A stretch of 64,000 nt of DNA from Martelella alba (GTDB lineage: Bacteria > Pseudomonadota > Gammaproteobacteria > Enterobacterales > Enterobacteriaceae). A model generated the notes under the pieces. It saw only the letters and a list, made by a program, of their open reading frames with translations. It was not told the DNA's origin and ran no database searches. Of this stretch, positions 9,095 through 18,221 are shown in pieces. The translations under genes were made by a program, and so were the position numbers. How positions within the stretch are numbered: the first letter of the stretch is position 1; every line of letters begins with the position of its first letter. The stretch lies in contig NZ_SZPQ01000009.1 of NCBI RefSeq assembly GCF_005217455.1, forward strand, positions 124,001-188,000, given 5' to 3'.

Positions 9095-9817
9095 GTGGTG
9101 AATAACGAAAGCTTTTTCAGTTTGGTCGGCTTCGGCGCCAACGGTTGGGGGGCGATTTTGCTCTCCGGGGTGGCGGTGACCCTGGCGGCCTCCCTTAGCG
9201 GTCTGGTGCTGGGTTTATTGATAGGCACCTTGGGCGCTTGGGCGAAAATCGCCGGCGGCCGTTTCATTCGCGCACTGGCCGATACCTATACCACGGTATT
9301 GAGGGGCGTCCCCGATCTGTTGGTGATCTATTTGTTTTATTTCGGCAGCAGCACCGTTTTGACCGCCATTGCCGGCTATTTCGGCAAACAGGGATTTTTC
9401 GCGTTGCCGGGGTTTATGGCGGGGACCATCGCCATCGGCGTTATCGCCGGCGCGCTCAGTACCGAAGTATTGCGCGGCGCGTTTCAAGTGGTGTCCCAAG
9501 GCGAATTGGACGCGGCCAAAGCTTACGGTATGCGTTTCTTCCAGCGTTTTCGCCGAATCGTGACGCCGCTTACCCTGCGCCACGCCTTGCCAGGACTCGG
9601 TAATGTCTGGCTGGGGTTGTTGAAGGAATCCTCGCTACTGTCGGTCACGGGCGTGGCGGAGTTGATGCGTCAGGCGCAGGTGGGATCGGGTTCCACCCGC
9701 ATGCCGTTCAACTTCTTTCTGGCGGCCGCCGTGCTGTATGTAGTGATGGCGTCCCTCTCCGGTCTGATCGTGCATTTTACCGAACGGCATTACGCCCGCG
9801 GCGCCAGGAGGGCATGA
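9095..9817 (+). CDS. Polar amino acid ABC importer permease (HisQ/ArtQ type)
   Basis: This is a 240-residue inner-membrane permease with about five hydrophobic segments. The EAA loop reads GELDAAKAYGMRFFQRFRRI, near residues 132-151, the usual ATPase-contact site. The start is GTG (9095 or 9098) behind AAGGATGG. Its stop overlaps the next start in ATGA. With the following permease and binding protein it forms a histidine/arginine-type importer. The preceding hutH suggests histidine or a derivative as cargo. No ATP-binding subunit is encoded in the cluster. Confidence 0.9.
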   Translation: MVNNESFFSLVGFGANGWGAILLSGVAVTLAASLSGLVLGLLIGTLGAWAKIAGGRFIRALADTYTTVLRGVPDLLVIYLFYFGSSTVLTAIAGYFGKQGFFALPGFMAGTIAIGVIAGALSTEVLRGAFQVVSQGELDAAKAYGMRFFQRFRRIVTPLTLRHALPGLGNVWLGLLKESSLLSVTGVAELMRQAQVGSGSTRMPFNFFLAAAVLYVVMASLSGLIVHFTERHYARGARRA

Positions 9818-10545
9818 TGGATATGCCGTTTATCCTCGATTGCCTGCGCCGGATGTTGGCCGGCATGCCACTGACGCTCCAACTGGCCGCGTTGTCGCTG
9901 GTGTGCGGCGCGTTGCTGGGATTGCTGATTGCTTTTTGCCGTTTGGCGGGCAATCGTTTGCTATCCACCTTCGGTTGGATTTACGTTCAAGTTATCCGCA
10001 GCACGCCGTTGTTGGTGCTGTTGTTTCTTATCTATTACGGGCCGGGTCAGTTCCCGGCGATCCGCCATAGTTTTCTTTGGCCGATATTGCGCGAACCCTA
10101 TTACTGCGCCTTGCTGGGGTTATTGATCAATAGCTCGGGTTATGCGGCTGAAATTATCCGCGGCGGCCTGCTTTCCGTTTCGCACCAGGAAAAAGAGGCC
10201 GCCGCCGCTTGCGGCATGTCGGGATGGCTGTTGTACCGCCGGATCATTCTGCCCATCGCTATCCGGCAGGCGTTGCCCGCGTTCAGCAATGAAATCATCG
10301 CCATGGTGAAAGCGACCTCGCTGGTGTCGCTGGTCACCTTAATGGACATTACCGGCATTGCCGCCGATATCGCCTCGGAAACCTACCGGCCGATCCCGGT
10401 TTTCATCGCCGCGGGGGCGATCTATCTGGCTATTAATTTTGTTCTGACCCGTATTGTGATGTTTATCGAATACCGGTTGACGCCGCACTTGCGTCCGGCG
10501 TCGGTTAAAACCGTATTAAAAGCAACCCGCTATGACCATAACTAG
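9814..10545 (+). CDS. Polar amino acid ABC importer permease (HisM type)
   Basis: This second permease (243 residues) overlaps the first by ATGA. The membrane segments and EAA loop (QEKEAAAACGMSGWLLYRRI) are typical of PAAT permeases, and AGGAGGGC precedes the start. It should pair with the upstream permease as a heterodimer. The missing ATPase would have to come from another locus; the only ATPases in the window belong to the operons at about 22 kb and 56 kb. Confidence 0.9.
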   Translation: MMDMPFILDCLRRMLAGMPLTLQLAALSLVCGALLGLLIAFCRLAGNRLLSTFGWIYVQVIRSTPLLVLLFLIYYGPGQFPAIRHSFLWPILREPYYCALLGLLINSSGYAAEIIRGGLLSVSHQEKEAAAACGMSGWLLYRRIILPIAIRQALPAFSNEIIAMVKATSLVSLVTLMDITGIAADIASETYRPIPVFIAAGAIYLAINFVLTRIVMFIEYRLTPHLRPASVKTVLKATRYDHN

Positions 10546-10593
10546 ACTTCATTTTTCACCGTGCTCACGTTCACTCACACAGGAAAATCACCC

Positions 10594-11457
10594 ATGAAAA
10601 TGTCTGTCGCCACCCGGGCCGCTTTCGCCGCCGCCATGACCTTGTTGGGCAGCCTTACCGTCCATGCCGAGCCGAAAAAATGGACCGAGGTAAAAATCGT
10701 CACGGAAGGCGGTTTTTATCCCTGGAACTTCACCAAGCCCGACGGCACGCTGGGGGGCTTCGAGATCGATCTGGCCCATGATCTGTGCAAGCGCATGGGG
10801 GTGACATGCACCATCACCGCCCAGTCCTTCGACAGCATGATCCCGGCGCTGAACGCCGGCAAGTTCGATGCCATCATCGATGACGTGGCCATCACCCCCA
10901 AACGCAAGAAAGCCATCGCCTTCTCCGTGCCCTATGCCTCGCTGTGCTATACCTTCGCCGCCGCCAAAGGCAGTGATCTGGCCAACATGCTGCCGCCGCA
11001 AAACAAGGTCATCTCCCTGGAAGACGCCGCGCAAACCGCCGCGGCGATGGATAAGGTCAAGGCGGCCATGAAAGGCAAAACCATCGGCACGCTGTCGGCC
11101 GGCACATCGGTGACGTTCGTGGATACCTATCTGAAGGACGCCGTACAGGTTCGCCAATACAAAACGCCGGAAGCGCGGGATTTGGATTTGGTGTCCCAGC
11201 GGGTGGATGTGATTGTCGGTTCGAAAGACGCCCTGCTTGGGGTGGTGAAAAAACAGGGCGCCGATAACGTGGTTTTGGCGGGGCCGTGTTTCCAGGGCGG
11301 GGTGGTGGGCGAGGGCTCCGGCGTCGGTCTGCGCAAAGGGGATACCGAACTCAAGGCCATGTTTGACAAGGCCATCAAAGCGGCCCAGGCCGACGGTACC
11401 ATCAAGAAACTGTCCGAAGCCACTTTCGGCATGGACGTGACGCCAATGCAAAAATAG
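10594..11457 (+). CDS. Periplasmic polar amino acid-binding protein
   Basis: The 287-residue protein starts with a signal peptide (MKMSVATRAAFAAAMTLLGS, cleavage near VHAEPKK). An SBP family 3 domain follows, with the pattern GGFEIDLAHDLCKRMG, FDAIIDDVAITPKRKKAIAF and a C-terminal FGMDVTPM. The ATG at 10594 lies behind ACAGGAAAA. It delivers substrate to the two permeases upstream. Two Cys residues (in DLCKRMGVTCT) could form a disulfide. The substrate is unknown; histidine-like is an inference from hutH. Confidence 0.9.
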   Translation: MKMSVATRAAFAAAMTLLGSLTVHAEPKKWTEVKIVTEGGFYPWNFTKPDGTLGGFEIDLAHDLCKRMGVTCTITAQSFDSMIPALNAGKFDAIIDDVAITPKRKKAIAFSVPYASLCYTFAAAKGSDLANMLPPQNKVISLEDAAQTAAAMDKVKAAMKGKTIGTLSAGTSVTFVDTYLKDAVQVRQYKTPEARDLDLVSQRVDVIVGSKDALLGVVKKQGADNVVLAGPCFQGGVVGEGSGVGLRKGDTELKAMFDKAIKAAQADGTIKKLSEATFGMDVTPMQK

Positions 11458-11513
11458 CCCTGCCAAAGGGGATGCCCCAGGTAGATCAGGTTTATTCACA
11501 GGAGAGGATTACA

Positions 11514-13601
11514 ATGGCCGCAACTGCCGAAGCGCTACGCCGTGTCAGGATCGGGGTCGATTCAGGCGGTACCTTTACGGATATCTGCCTCTATGATATC
11601 GCGCAAGGCACCCTTCACGTCTGGAAAGTGAGCAGCACGCCCGAAGACCCGTCCATCGGCATCGCCGACGGTATCGCCCAAGGCATCGAGTCGCTGGCGC
11701 ATGGCGCCGGCGACGCCGTGCGCGTCGACTACTTCGGCCACGGCACCACCGTCGCCACCAATGCGCTGATCGTCGGCAGCGGCGCGCAAACCGGCATGCT
11801 GACCACCGAGGGCTTTCGCGACATCATCGAATTGCGCCGGCAAAAGCGCGATGCCCTCTACGATATGCAAACCGAAAAGCCGCGCCTGCTGGTCAGCCGC
11901 GATCTTCGCCTGGAAGTGCGTGAACGGGTGCTGTTCGACGGCCGCGTTTTCACGCCGCTGGATGAAGACGGCGTCCGCCGCGCGGCCCGCCGGCTGCGTG
12001 AGGCGGGTGTGCGCGCCATTGCCGTGTGCTGCTTGTTCAGCTATATCGAACCTCGGCACGAGCAGCGCATCAAAGCCATTTTGGCCGAGGAAATCCCCGA
12101 CGCCTTCGTGAGCGTGTCCCATGAGGTCAACCCGGAATTCCGCGAGTACGAGCGGTTTTCCACCACCGTGGTCAACGCGTACCTGGGGCCTATCATGCGG
12201 CGCTATCTGCAACGGCTGCAACCCCGCTTGTCGGCCATTGGCGTTGAGGCGAGTCCCCATCTCACCCAATCCAACGGCGGGGTGATTTCCGCCGAGACGG
12301 CGCAACGGTTCCCGGCGCGCACCGTGCTGTCCGGTCCGGCGGCCGGCGTTATGGGCGCCACCACCATCGGCGCCCTTTCGGGATTCCAGGATATCATCAC
12401 CTTTGATATGGGCGGCACGTCCACGGATGTTTCGCTTATCGCCGGGGGCAAGCCGCAAATGGCCAACGAATCCTTTGTACACGGCTATCCGTTGAAATTG
12501 CCGATGCTGGATATCCATGCCGTGGGCGCCGGCGGCGGTTCCATTGCCTCTATCGACGCCGGCGGGTTATTGCAAGTGGGGCCCCAGAGCGCCGCCGCCG
12601 ATCCCGGCCCCATCTGTTATGGCCGGGGCAATGAGGATTGGCCTACCGTGACCGACGCCAATGTGGTGCTGCAAGTCCTGAATCCGACGCATCTGCTTAA
12701 TGGCCGACTGCCCATTGATCGCGAAAAGGCGATGCGGGCCATCGAGCGGCTCGGGGCCGGTATCGGCATGGATGCCATGGCGACGGCCCAGGGGATTATC
12801 AGCGTGGTGGTGAGCAATATGGCCAAGGCCATCCGGGTGATTTCCGTGGAGCGGGGCTATGACCCGCGGGATTATACCCTGTTCGGTTTCGGCGGCGCAG
12901 GCCCGATTCATGCCTCGCGTCTGGCGCGCGCCCTGGATATGCCGAGGGTGGTGATCCCCAAGCATCCGGGCATTATGTGCGCCATTGGCCTGCTGTTGAC
13001 CGATTTACGCACCCATTTCTCCGTCACCAGGCTGCTGCCCCTTGATGAAAACGGCCTTAACGCCATCGAACAGGGTTTCGCCGAACTGGAGCGGCGGGCC
13101 GACCACTGGTTTGAGCAGGAACATATCGCCGACGGTCATCGTGAGATTATCCGGGCGGCGGATCTGCGTTATGGCGGCCAGGGCTACGAGTTGACCGTGC
13201 CCTGTCCGGCCGGCGCGCTGGATGCGCAAGGGCTGGCGAATGTGCGCCAGGCGTTCGAGCAGGCTCACCGGCAGATGTACGGCTATGCGGCCGAGGGCGA
13301 ACCGATTCACCTCACCACGTTGCGTCTGGACGTGGTGGGACGGGTGCCGAAGGCCGAATTACGGCCGCAACCGCCGGCAAGCGCCAGCGTCGAAAGCGCC
13401 CTGCGCGGCGAACGCCAGGTCTGGCTGCCGGAAAAACAGGGATTCGCCGCATGTTGTCTGTACGACCGAGAACGCCTGGGGCCGGGCCATATCATTCGGG
13501 GGCCGGCCATTATCGAGCAGATGGATTCGACCACTATGATCCTGCCGGATCAGCGCGCGACTATCGATCAGTACCTTAACATTATCATTGAGGAAGAATA
13601 G
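11514..13601 (+). CDS. Hydantoinase/oxoprolinase family subunit A (HyuA)
   Basis: The 695-residue protein begins with the hydantoinase A signature VDSGGTFTDICLYD. It contains a second phosphate-binding motif, MGGTSTDVSLIAGG, plus GAGGGSIASID, all typical of the ATP-dependent hydantoinase / 5-oxoprolinase / acetone carboxylase superfamily. CAGGAGAGG precedes ATG 11514. HyuB follows four bases after the stop. These enzymes hydrolyse or carboxylate cyclic amides or ketones at the cost of ATP. The substrate cannot be read from sequence. A ring compound derived from histidine (for example a hydantoin) would fit the neighbours but is inference. Confidence 0.88.
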   Translation: MAATAEALRRVRIGVDSGGTFTDICLYDIAQGTLHVWKVSSTPEDPSIGIADGIAQGIESLAHGAGDAVRVDYFGHGTTVATNALIVGSGAQTGMLTTEGFRDIIELRRQKRDALYDMQTEKPRLLVSRDLRLEVRERVLFDGRVFTPLDEDGVRRAARRLREAGVRAIAVCCLFSYIEPRHEQRIKAILAEEIPDAFVSVSHEVNPEFREYERFSTTVVNAYLGPIMRRYLQRLQPRLSAIGVEASPHLTQSNGGVISAETAQRFPARTVLSGPAAGVMGATTIGALSGFQDIITFDMGGTSTDVSLIAGGKPQMANESFVHGYPLKLPMLDIHAVGAGGGSIASIDAGGLLQVGPQSAAADPGPICYGRGNEDWPTVTDANVVLQVLNPTHLLNGRLPIDREKAMRAIERLGAGIGMDAMATAQGIISVVVSNMAKAIRVISVERGYDPRDYTLFGFGGAGPIHASRLARALDMPRVVIPKHPGIMCAIGLLLTDLRTHFSVTRLLPLDENGLNAIEQGFAELERRADHWFEQEHIADGHREIIRAADLRYGGQGYELTVPCPAGALDAQGLANVRQAFEQAHRQMYGYAAEGEPIHLTTLRLDVVGRVPKAELRPQPPASASVESALRGERQVWLPEKQGFAACCLYDRERLGPGHIIRGPAIIEQMDSTTMILPDQRATIDQYLNIIIEEE

Positions 13602-13604
13602 GTC

Positions 13605-15290
13605 ATGTCCGAGAGCCTAATGCCGGCGTCCGCTCCGTGTCCGGACGCGTGCGACCCGATAACCGTCGCCGTCATCGCCAGCGCGCTGTCCACCATTGCC
13701 GAGGAAATGGGCAAATCCGTTATCCGTTCGGCCTATTCCACCAATATCAAGGAGCGCCAGGATTGCTCCACCGCCGTCTTCGATCCTGAAGGACGCACCA
13801 TTGCGCTGGCCGAACATATTCCTATCCATCTCGGTTCGCTGCTGGGCATCGCCAAATATGTCCTGGCGCATCATGATATGGCGGATCTGCGTCCGGGCGA
13901 CGCCTTTATCGGCAACGACGCTTATACCGGCGGCGGGACGCATTTAAACGACTTTGTACTGATGGAGCCGGTTTTTCACGGCGATACGCTGGTGGCCTGG
14001 GTGGCGAACCTGGCCCACCATTCCGATTTCGTCGATCGCGGCCATAAACATATCTTTCAGGAAGGGCTACGGATCCCGCCGGTCCGGCTATACCGCGCCG
14101 GGGTCTTGCAACAGGATATCCAGGAACTGATTTTGCTTAATTGCCAGGTGCCGCGGGAGCGCATCAATGATTTGCGGGCGCAAATGGCCGCCAATCATCT
14201 GGGGGTGCAGCGGGTGCGCAACCTGTGCGACAAGTATGGTCGCGATCGGATTGCCAGGGCCGCGCGGGAATTTCTCTTATCCACCGAGCGGCGCACCCGG
14301 GCCGGGATCGCCGGTATTCCCGACGGCATCTATGCATTTCGCCACGACTTCGACAGCAATTTGATTGATGGGGTTTTGGATTTGCAAGTGCAGGTGACGG
14401 TACGCGGCGATGAGATTTTTTTCGATTTTCCCGCGCCGCCGCCGCAGGCGCCCGCGCCGATCAACATGGTCTATACCGCACTGTTGGCGACCCTCTATTT
14501 CGCCGTCAAAGCGTTGATTGACCCGGATATCGCCGTAAATGAAGGCTTTTATCGTCCCATCCATGTCCACGCCGACGAAGGCAGCGTATTGAACGCCTTG
14601 CCGCCGGCCGCGGTCTACAGCCGCACCGATATCGCCCAGCGCTTGGTCGATATGGTCTTCGCCGCGCTGTCGCCGGTGATTCCGGAACGGGTGGCGGCGG
14701 GATCCACCGGCGGAACGCTGCTGACCACCAGCGGTATGCACCCGCGTACCGGACGATTCTATGTCTACAATGAGATGCAGGGGGGCGGTATGGGGGCGCG
14801 GGCCGGCAAAGACGGGCTGGACGGCGTACAAGTCAATATCACCAACACCGCAAATCTGCCCATCGAGGCGCTGGAAAGCGAGCACCCGATCATGATAGAG
14901 CGTTATGAACTGGTACAGGACTCGGGCGGACCGGGACAGTTCCGCGGCGGTATGACCATGCGACGGCGGGTACGGGTACTTGATCATACCGCCACCCTCT
15001 CGGCGGGCGGCACCAATAGCCAGATTGCGCCATTCGGCCTGGCCGGCGGCCAGCCGGGGCTTACCGCCCGGGTGGTCATGCCGGTCGACGCGCCGCCATT
15101 GCGTCAGCGGGCCGGCGTGTTGCGGGCGGGGCAAAGCGTGGAGATGATTGCCGCCGGCGGCGGGGGATTCGGCGATCCTACAGCGCGGGATCGCGCCCTG
15201 GTGCTGCGCGACCTGAAAGAAGAGCGCATATCGCTGTCCGCGGCGATTGACATCTACGGGTTGGATCCCGACGCCATCCCCGATCGCTGA
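13605..15290 (+). CDS. Hydantoinase/oxoprolinase family subunit B (HyuB)
   Basis: This 561-residue partner of HyuA has family features: SAYSTNIKERQDCSTAVFD, FIGNDAYTGGGTHLNDF and EMQGGGMGARAGKDGLDGVQ. The C-terminal GGGGFGDP motif is also characteristic. It is separated from HyuA by three bases, so the two are co-translated. It is the last rightward gene of the cluster, since the next gene is convergent. Length is normal for the family. Catalytic substrate remains unknown. Confidence 0.88.
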   Translation: MSESLMPASAPCPDACDPITVAVIASALSTIAEEMGKSVIRSAYSTNIKERQDCSTAVFDPEGRTIALAEHIPIHLGSLLGIAKYVLAHHDMADLRPGDAFIGNDAYTGGGTHLNDFVLMEPVFHGDTLVAWVANLAHHSDFVDRGHKHIFQEGLRIPPVRLYRAGVLQQDIQELILLNCQVPRERINDLRAQMAANHLGVQRVRNLCDKYGRDRIARAAREFLLSTERRTRAGIAGIPDGIYAFRHDFDSNLIDGVLDLQVQVTVRGDEIFFDFPAPPPQAPAPINMVYTALLATLYFAVKALIDPDIAVNEGFYRPIHVHADEGSVLNALPPAAVYSRTDIAQRLVDMVFAALSPVIPERVAAGSTGGTLLTTSGMHPRTGRFYVYNEMQGGGMGARAGKDGLDGVQVNITNTANLPIEALESEHPIMIERYELVQDSGGPGQFRGGMTMRRRVRVLDHTATLSAGGTNSQIAPFGLAGGQPGLTARVVMPVDAPPLRQRAGVLRAGQSVEMIAAGGGGFGDPTARDRALVLRDLKEERISLSAAIDIYGLDPDAIPDR

Positions 15291-15356
15291 TTTCCGGGGG
15301 CGGCCATGATGGGGGGCGGACGGCATATGGGCCCGCCCGCGCATCAGGGTTGGCCG

Positions 15357-15833
15357 TTAACCGGCAAAGAAGATGTCGCCGGACTGCACTTGGAGAATTT
15401 TACCGATATCGTCGGTGATCATGACATAGTTGCCGGCGATATAAGTCCAATGCGAGCCGGCGTCCGGAGCCGGCAGGTGCCTTAGCTGCCATTGCACGAT
15501 TTCATAGGGCTTGCTGCGGTAGATATCGGGCACGATGTCGCCGATTTTGTATTGCTTGGAATCGAGATAGAACGACTTCAGTTCATAGGAATGCGGGCCG
15601 GCCGGCGCCTGTGCGTCGGAAGGCGTCTGGGCGCCGGTCGACGGCGCCTGAGCGTCGGCGGGTGTCTGGGTATCGGTCGCCGGCGCTTGCGCGTCGGAAG
15701 ACGGCGTCTGCAAATTGGCCGGGGGCGCCGGCACATCGGTGCCCTGTCCATTGTCAGCAAAGGCGGAAGGCGTTAAGGGTAACGTTCCTGCCAATAGTAA
15801 AACGGAAAATAACGCGGCCTTGGACTTACTCAT
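15357..15833 (-). CDS. RcnB-family exported protein with Pro/Ala/Thr/Gln linker
   Basis: The ATG at 15833 has GAGAGA upstream; a TTG 12 bases earlier is less likely. A signal peptide (MSKSKAALFSVLLLAGTLPL, cleaved near AFADN) is followed by a repetitive linker with units like TPSDAQAPA. The C-terminal domain (KIGDIVPDIYR, HWTYIAGNYVMITDDIGKI) has the RcnB-family pattern. It is a distant paralogue of the proteins at 4079 and 48342. A role in periplasmic metal or envelope homeostasis is inferred from the family only. Confidence 0.72.
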   Translation of the reverse strand: MSKSKAALFSVLLLAGTLPLTPSAFADNGQGTDVPAPPANLQTPSSDAQAPATDTQTPADAQAPSTGAQTPSDAQAPAGPHSYELKSFYLDSKQYKIGDIVPDIYRSKPYEIVQWQLRHLPAPDAGSHWTYIAGNYVMITDDIGKILQVQSGDIFFAG

Positions 15834-16137
15834 GGTTTCTCTCAATTTTTACCGCCTTGACGGTTTTTACTGGGTAATAACGGACAGATCAATTGATGGC
15901 ATCAATGCTGACGACAGTTGCGCAGTGGTGCGCGGGGCATTTGCCGGTATGTTGTTCCCCCCTGGCAAACGCAGGGGTAGAAGATAATGGTTATTAACGT
16001 CGCCCGAACAGAATTTTTGTAAAAAAACATAACAATTCCCGCGACCGGGCGCAAATATTGTTTCGCTAAATCCAGCATAAACCCTTGCTCGGGGCGGACG
16101 GCGGTAACGGATGTTACCGCCGGGGGACGATGAACGC
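15834..16137. other. Intergenic region without recognised gene
   Basis: This 304-base stretch separates the RcnB-family gene from the glycine-zipper lipoprotein. It must hold the promoter of the former. I saw no RNA gene, repeat copy or convincing small frame. Confidence 0.35.
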
Positions 16138-16629
16138 TCAGGGATGATAATCGGGAGGCACTGCGGCCGGGTCTTCTTGCTGCGCCCAGGCATAGGAGGC
16201 CGGGACCTTTTCTCCCTTGGCATACATGCACTGGATATAAATCATATCATACTGATCCTGTAAGGCGCCCTGGCTGTTATTGCCGCCCGCCACCGCCGTG
16301 CCGGCCAGCAAACCGCCCGCCGCGCCGACGGCGGCCCCATTGGCGGTGCCGCGGGGCCCCCCCGGCGAACCGAGCAGGGCGCCGGCCGCCGTGCCGATGG
16401 CGGTACCCGCCGCGACCGTGGCCAGCGCCCGGCCATTGGCGTTATCCGCGGCGCCGCTAAGAGAGGAATACGCCGCATTGCGGCAGGTGACATCGTCATA
16501 TCGGAACTGATCATAGGTTTTATTGCTGCCCGGCAGCGCCATGACCGACGGCGCGGTAGGCGTCGAGGCGCAGCCGCTCAGCGCAAGGCCGGCCAATAAC
16601 GGTAATGCCGTGATGAGTGTGCGATTCAT
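16138..16629 (-). CDS. Glycine-zipper lipoprotein
   Basis: The 163-residue product has a lipoprotein signal with lipobox LSGC (Cys19-20 region), so it should be acylated at the outer membrane. A central Gly/Ala-rich segment (about residues 70-120, e.g. GTAIGTAAGALLGSPGG and AAVGAAGGLLAGTAVAGG) is a glycine zipper of the kind found in small envelope lipoproteins. The C-terminal part (MIYIQCMYAKGEKVPA) matches a common family of unknown role. It lies nine bases after the stop of the preceding leftward gene and is probably cotranscribed with it. Confidence 0.8.
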   Translation of the reverse strand: MNRTLITALPLLAGLALSGCASTPTAPSVMALPGSNKTYDQFRYDDVTCRNAAYSSLSGAADNANGRALATVAAGTAIGTAAGALLGSPGGPRGTANGAAVGAAGGLLAGTAVAGGNNSQGALQDQYDMIYIQCMYAKGEKVPASYAWAQQEDPAAVPPDYHP

Positions 16630-16638
16630 AGTGGACCC

Positions 16639-16974
16639 TTATTGTCCGGACTGGCCGGCGACTTTTAACCACCCCTTGGGGCAACGGCTGACGGCGGGAT
16701 AATAGCCGGCCGGCTCAGGGCAGTAATAACGGTATTGCGGACCTTTCTCGATCCATTGCCGGGGCGCAGGGGGCGTAACATAAATCACTTGCGGGCCTGG
16801 CGGCTCGGGCGCGACCAACAGTACCGGCCCGGGTGGTCCGGGCGGTCCCCAGGCGAACGCCGGGTCCGGCCAGGGGTAGGGGTTATAGGGCCAGGCCGAC
16901 GCCGGCGCGGCGGCCCCGATGGATAGCAAAATGATCAGGCCGGTGAAAAACTTCAGGTTTGCGCGTCGCATCAT
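16639..16974 (-). CDS. Small proline-rich exported protein
   Basis: The 111-residue protein has a signal peptide (LKFFTGLIILLSIG to ASAWP) behind a GGAGG ribosome site. A Pro/Gly/Trp-rich segment follows. The C-terminal pattern YRYYCPEPAGYYPAVSRCPK recurs in many proteobacterial exported proteins of unknown function. Two Cys residues may form a disulfide. It precedes the glycine-zipper lipoprotein with a nine-base gap, so the pair is likely an operon. Function is not known. Confidence 0.7.
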   Translation of the reverse strand: MMRRANLKFFTGLIILLSIGAAAPASAWPYNPYPWPDPAFAWGPPGPPGPVLLVAPEPPGPQVIYVTPPAPRQWIEKGPQYRYYCPEPAGYYPAVSRCPKGWLKVAGQSGQ

Positions 16975-17149
16975 GTCCTCCGCTGGATTGAGATATCCGG
17001 CAAAAAGGATAAGCGTTTGCGACGTAGGCTTCTCTCAGGCAATGGGCAAGGAATCGACAAGAATGCGCAAAAAATGTTTGAGCGGATATAGACGCCGCTT
17101 ATCCCCCGTTGCCGGAGGGCGGCCCGTGCGGGAGGCAAGGCCGGGACGG

Positions 17150-18151
17150 TTATAATGTCCAGTTCAGCCCGCCCAGCGTGGGGGTAAACTCAAACAGCTC
17201 GGCGATGGCATTGCCTTGCTCCTGTTGCTGAAACAGGATGCGTTCGCCGGCCAGCCGGCCCATATCCAGGGGGTTTTGGTCAATGGAAGCCATGCGTTTG
17301 CCGGCCAGTAACGGGATCTCATTCAGATCGAACCCCACGAAACCAAGATGATCGCGGGACATGGCCGCCCAGTCGTCCAACGCCTTGATAACGCCGATGG
17401 TCATCAGGTTGTTGGTGGCGAACACCGAATCAAAGACCACGCCTTCTTCCAGCAGTTGGCGGATCACCGCATAACCGCCCTCAATACGATTATTGCCGTA
17501 TTTAACGCTGACTATCTCCAGCATAGCGTTTTTTTCCACCGTGGCGGCGAATCCCGCCAGGCGCTGTTCGCTGGTGGGGTTCGGCGAGCCGGCGATACAG
17601 ACGGTTTTACGATAGCCGGCGGACGTCAGGTAGTTGGCGGCCAGCGCGCCGCCGGCGAAATTATCGGTCAGTACCGTATCATAAGGATTGCCGGGCAACG
17701 CCCGGTCGACAATCACCACCGGAATACCGGCATCAATAAGCCCGGACAAATCCGTATTGTCGGATGAGGGCGCGATGACTACGCCGCCGACCCGTTCGGC
17801 GATGGCGACATCCAGGTAATGCCGTTCCTTTTGCGAATCGTCGTCGGAACTGCCGACGAACACGCAGGTATTGCGCGGCAAACAGATCTGTTCAAGCCCG
17901 CGGGCCAGCCGGGTAAAGAACGAGTTTTCGAAATCGGGAACAATCAGCGCCCAGAGATGAGAGGTGGTCAACCTGAGACGCTGGGCGGTACGGTTGGGAC
18001 GGAAACCCAAAATGGCGACGGAGGCCAATACCCGTTTGGCCAGATCCTCGCGTACCTTCTGACCGTTCACCACCCGCGACACTGTCGCCACGGAAACGTG
18101 CGCGTGACGGGCCACGTCGTATATCGTTACAGCTCGATGATCAATCGTCAT
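17150..18151 (-). CDS. LacI-family transcriptional regulator of the adjacent uptake/oxidase operon
   Basis: The 333-residue regulator has an N-terminal LacI HTH (YDVARHAHVSVATVSRVVNG) with hinge helix. A periplasmic-binding-protein-like effector domain follows (about residues 65-330, e.g. HLWALIVPDFENSFF and GFVGFDLNEIPLLAG). I prefer ATG 18151 over an upstream TTG. It ends the leftward operon. Three identical palindromes GAAATCGATTTC at 20004, 22939 and 23006 are good candidate operators. The ligand is unknown. Confidence 0.88.
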   Translation of the reverse strand: MTIDHRAVTIYDVARHAHVSVATVSRVVNGQKVREDLAKRVLASVAILGFRPNRTAQRLRLTTSHLWALIVPDFENSFFTRLARGLEQICLPRNTCVFVGSSDDDSQKERHYLDVAIAERVGGVVIAPSSDNTDLSGLIDAGIPVVIVDRALPGNPYDTVLTDNFAGGALAANYLTSAGYRKTVCIAGSPNPTSEQRLAGFAATVEKNAMLEIVSVKYGNNRIEGGYAVIRQLLEEGVVFDSVFATNNLMTIGVIKALDDWAAMSRDHLGFVGFDLNEIPLLAGKRMASIDQNPLDMGRLAGERILFQQQEQGNAIAELFEFTPTLGGLNWTL

Positions 18152-18221
18152 GAGGGTCTTATATTCGCCGTCCGGGCGGCCCGGCAAACCGGACCGTCCG
18201 TTCAGTGTTCCATCGACATCG

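Noticed and set aside
10588-12518. Leftward open frames opposite the binding protein and HyuA
   Set aside because: They are antisense to conserved genes and show only compositional bias.
14277-15344. Leftward 355-codon frame opposite HyuB
   Set aside because: It is antisense to the conserved HyuB reading frame and has no recognisable domain.
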